DNA of 8,114 nt. Origin: Hyphococcus sp. (GTDB lineage Bacteria; Pseudomonadota; Alphaproteobacteria; Caulobacterales; Parvularculaceae). A model generated the notes under the pieces. The model ran no database searches, had not been told where the DNA came from, and saw only the letters and a list, made by a program, of their open reading frames with translations. Positions 6,318 to 8,114 of the stretch are shown one piece after another. The number at the start of each line of letters is the position of its first letter. Position 1 is the stretch's first letter. Where the stretch lies: positions 1 to 8,114 of the forward strand of contig BQJH01000130.1 of the NCBI GenBank assembly GCA_021604605.1, in the 5' to 3' direction. The position numbers were made by a program, and so were the translations under genes.

Positions 6318-7676
6318 ATGAGTAGTACAAATAAAGTCACGAAGAAGACGCAGAAAAAGCACGAGAGTGTTGGCGAACGCCACGGTCTTGCTTTGCCGAT
6401 TGAGCTGGAGGAAGGCGCGCCGCCAATGCTTTCACGCGCCGCACTTGCGGTTTTGAGCGGATTAGTGATTTTCCTTTTGATCTGGGCAAACGTCGCGAAG
6501 GTTCGTGAGCTGTCGGTGGCTCCTGGCGAAATTGCCCCCAACGGATCAACGCGTGAGGTCGCCCATCTTGAAGGCGGCATTGTCGAAGAAATATTCGTAC
6601 GCCCTGGTGAGCTTGTTGAAGGCGGTCAACCGATTTTACGCATGCAGTCTGGCAGCGCTGGTGGTGAGTATGATCGTTTTTATGCACGCCGTGCGAATTT
6701 ACAAATCCGTTCTGAAAGATTGTCCGCTCAACTTGAAGGCCGGACCCCGAACTTTGATGAATTCAAAGAAGAGTGGCCTGTGCTCGTTCAAGAGCAGTCA
6801 GGAATCTTCCAGTCATCCACTTCCCAACACCAGTCAATACTCGTGTCTTCTAAGGAACGTGTTGCATCTGCAAAATCTGAAATCATAAAAACTAAAGCAG
6901 AACTGACAGCAGAAAAAGACTTGCTTGATTTCGCAAAACAACAACTGGGCATCCAGGATGAATTGATCAAAGATGGATTTACGTCAAAACAAGCCTATCT
7001 TGAAGCGCGTGCTTCTGTTGCCGCAGCACAAGCCTCAGTCGCTGGCGCAACAGCACGACTTGATCAGGCCGAACGCGCTCTGACAAGTGCAAGTGCTGAG
7101 TATGAAACTGCCAAGGCGGAGTATAATAACCGCGTTGCTGAAGAGCGCGCGCAAGCCATGGCGGAATTGGCCGAACTTGCCCAGCCTATCCAGTCGCTAA
7201 AAGACCGCTCTGAAAGACTGACGGTAACAGCGCCAATCGCCGGCATCGTTAAAGACATTGCTGTCAATGGTCATGGTGATGTGGTGCGTCCTGGCGGCAT
7301 TGTTGCCGAAATTACTCCATCAGGCGACACACTAATTGCCGAAGTCAGGATCTCGCCAAAAGATATTGGGCATGTAGTTATCGGCCAAAAAACTGAAGTC
7401 ACAGTGACAACCTTTGACCCAAATCGATTCGGGAAGGTCAAAGGTGTAATCTCTCATATATCAGCTGATACATTCATCGATGAAAAAACGAACGAAGCAT
7501 ACTATACCGCCTTTGTCGCCCTTCAGGGACAGAGTGTTGGCCGTGGCCGTCTATTAAGAAACCTATCTCCAGGTATGGAAGTGAGCGCAGAAATTATCAC
7601 TCAATCCCGCACGCTGATGCAGTATTTCCTAAAGCCTGTCGCTCGTTCACTTGATCAGGCGTTCACCGAGAGATAA
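6318..7676 (+). CDS. HlyD-family membrane fusion protein (periplasmic adaptor) of the type I secretion system
   Basis: The 452-residue product links the inner-membrane ABC exporter to an outer-membrane TolC-like channel. A basic cytosolic tail (about 1-40) precedes one membrane anchor (about 42-60). Next come the first half of the lipoyl/barrel-sandwich domain (about 80-110, HLEGGIVEEIFVRPGELV), a long Ala/Glu/Lys-rich coiled-coil hairpin (about 125-300), the second lipoyl half (about 303-335, VTAPIAGIVKDI) and a beta-barrel region (about 336-430). The C-terminal RTLMQYFLKPVARSLDQAF is typical of the family. The ATG at 6318, 4 bases after the upstream stop with a weak GGA 7 bases ahead, is preferred over an in-frame TTG at 6267. 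The TTG would overlap the ABC gene by 47 bases and add 17 residues that mirror its coding sequence. The length is normal for HlyD/PrtE proteins. It is the last gene of the operon. No TolC gene is seen. Confidence 0.95.
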   Translation: MSSTNKVTKKTQKKHESVGERHGLALPIELEEGAPPMLSRAALAVLSGLVIFLLIWANVAKVRELSVAPGEIAPNGSTREVAHLEGGIVEEIFVRPGELVEGGQPILRMQSGSAGGEYDRFYARRANLQIRSERLSAQLEGRTPNFDEFKEEWPVLVQEQSGIFQSSTSQHQSILVSSKERVASAKSEIIKTKAELTAEKDLLDFAKQQLGIQDELIKDGFTSKQAYLEARASVAAAQASVAGATARLDQAERALTSASAEYETAKAEYNNRVAEERAQAMAELAELAQPIQSLKDRSERLTVTAPIAGIVKDIAVNGHGDVVRPGGIVAEITPSGDTLIAEVRISPKDIGHVVIGQKTEVTVTTFDPNRFGKVKGVISHISADTFIDEKTNEAYYTAFVALQGQSVGRGRLLRNLSPGMEVSAEIITQSRTLMQYFLKPVARSLDQAFTER

Positions 7677-7751
7677 TTTTCTAGCCCGGTCAGTCCAGCC
7701 AATCTTGCCACCCATCTGCCACCTGCATGGCTCAGAATTCAAACAATGCAA

Positions 7752-7773
7752 TAGCGCTTTTACATAGGCGCTA
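7752..7773 (+). other. Hairpin after the secretion operon, weak terminator candidate
   Basis: TAGCGC (7752-7757) and GCGCTA (7768-7773) form a perfect 6-bp stem with a 10-base loop, 76 bases after the HlyD stop. No T-run follows, so it is not a standard intrinsic terminator. The rest of the 7677-7820 spacer shows no gene. Confidence 0.25.
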
Positions 7774-7808
7774 CTGTATTCAGGTCTTTATTCAGGCAAT
7801 TCGCGCGT

Positions 7809-7814
7809 TAATAT
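7809..7814 (+). promoter_or_regulatory. Possible -10 element placed directly before the CoxE-like gene
   Basis: TAATAT (7809-7814) is a 4/6 match to the sigma-70 -10 hexamer and ends 6 bases before the ATG at 7821. Transcription from it would start at or next to the ATG. No Shine-Dalgarno is visible, so the mRNA may be leaderless. No convincing -35 is seen, and AT-richness could explain the match. Confidence 0.22.
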
Positions 7815-7820
7815 AGCACC

Positions 7821-8114
7821 ATGTTTACAAAATTTTTTCATGCGCTGAAGACAGCTGGCGTTCCCGTATCTCTGCGGGAGTATTTGACCTTAATGGAAGC
7901 CATGAACGCCGACCTCGCAAATCGCAAGGTAGAAGACTTCTACTACCTTTCTCGCGCTGCCCTCATTAAGGATGAGCGTAACCTCGATAAATTTGACCGA
8001 ATATTTGGTCATACATTCAAAGGCATTGAGTCCGTTGAGGATGGCATTGCAGCAGAAATCCCAGATGACTGGCTAAAATTGATGACGGAGAAATATTTCA
8101 GCGAAGAAGATAAA
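7821..8114 (+). CDS. VWA/CoxE-like domain protein (N-terminal part; continues past right edge)
   Basis: The frame is open for 98 codons from the ATG to the window edge. The opening MFTKFFHALKTAGVPVSLRE, followed by EDFYYLSRAALIKDERNLDKF and FGHTFKG, is characteristic of the conserved CoxE-like, von Willebrand factor A family common in alphaproteobacteria. In that family the metal-binding VWA domain is C-terminal, so it is outside the window. Members are often found beside MoxR-type AAA ATPases and are thought to act as chaperone-like metal or cofactor insertion partners. The exact role here is unknown. The start fits the usual family N-terminus. The 144-bp spacer after the HlyD gene and the lack of functional links suggest a separate transcription unit. 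Confidence 0.85.
   Translation, partial: MFTKFFHALKTAGVPVSLREYLTLMEAMNADLANRKVEDFYYLSRAALIKDERNLDKFDRIFGHTFKGIESVEDGIAAEIPDDWLKLMTEKYFSEEDK

Noticed and set aside
7752..7773. Hairpin as a confident intrinsic terminator of the secretion operon
   Set aside because: The stem is only 6 bp and no T-run follows, so it is kept only as a weak candidate.

Overview
The window looks like part of an alphaproteobacterial chromosome. The best taxonomic pointers are the edge gene at the right end, a VWA/CoxE-like protein whose N-terminus has the wording typical of alphaproteobacteria, and the overall type I secretion protein style. Base composition is roughly balanced. No RNA gene, insertion sequence, CRISPR array or phage gene was seen.

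Layout. (1) Positions 1-2187, minus strand: the N-terminal 729 codons of a very large secreted protein that continues beyond the left edge. It has a ~188-residue disordered leader, then five cadherin-like repeats (four of exactly 97 residues / 291 bp, a fifth of 94), then what looks like the start of a PA14-like domain. (2) Positions 2188-2366: a 179-bp divergent intergenic region with candidate promoters for both directions and two imperfect dyads. (3) Positions 2367-7676, plus strand: a tightly packed three-gene type I secretion operon. It encodes an ABC exporter without an N-terminal C39 domain (570 aa), a second ABC exporter with a C39-like domain (744 aa, start overlapping the previous stop by one base), and an HlyD-family membrane fusion protein (452 aa from the preferred start, 4 bp after the previous stop). 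(4) Positions 7677-7820: a spacer with one hairpin and a possible promoter. (5) Positions 7821-8114: the 5' end of a VWA/CoxE-like gene, probably unrelated to the secretion system.

How it fits together. The divergent cadherin-repeat protein has no N-terminal Sec signal and is the obvious candidate cargo of the adjacent ABC-ABC-HlyD exporter. An outer-membrane TolC-like partner is not in the window. The most unusual point is that BOTH ABC subunits have lost the Walker A lysine (Arg in the first, Thr in the second) and BOTH have lost a recognisable LSGGQ signature. Both keep the Walker B Asp-Glu pair and the D-loop Asp. The remaining losses differ between the two: the first lacks the A-loop aromatic and the Q-loop Gln, and the second lacks the H-loop His. 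In a heterodimer neither composite ATP site would look canonical. Known heterodimeric exporters usually keep one good site. This may be a specialised two-subunit type I exporter with non-canonical energetics, or one that relies on another ATPase. That is inference from motifs only.
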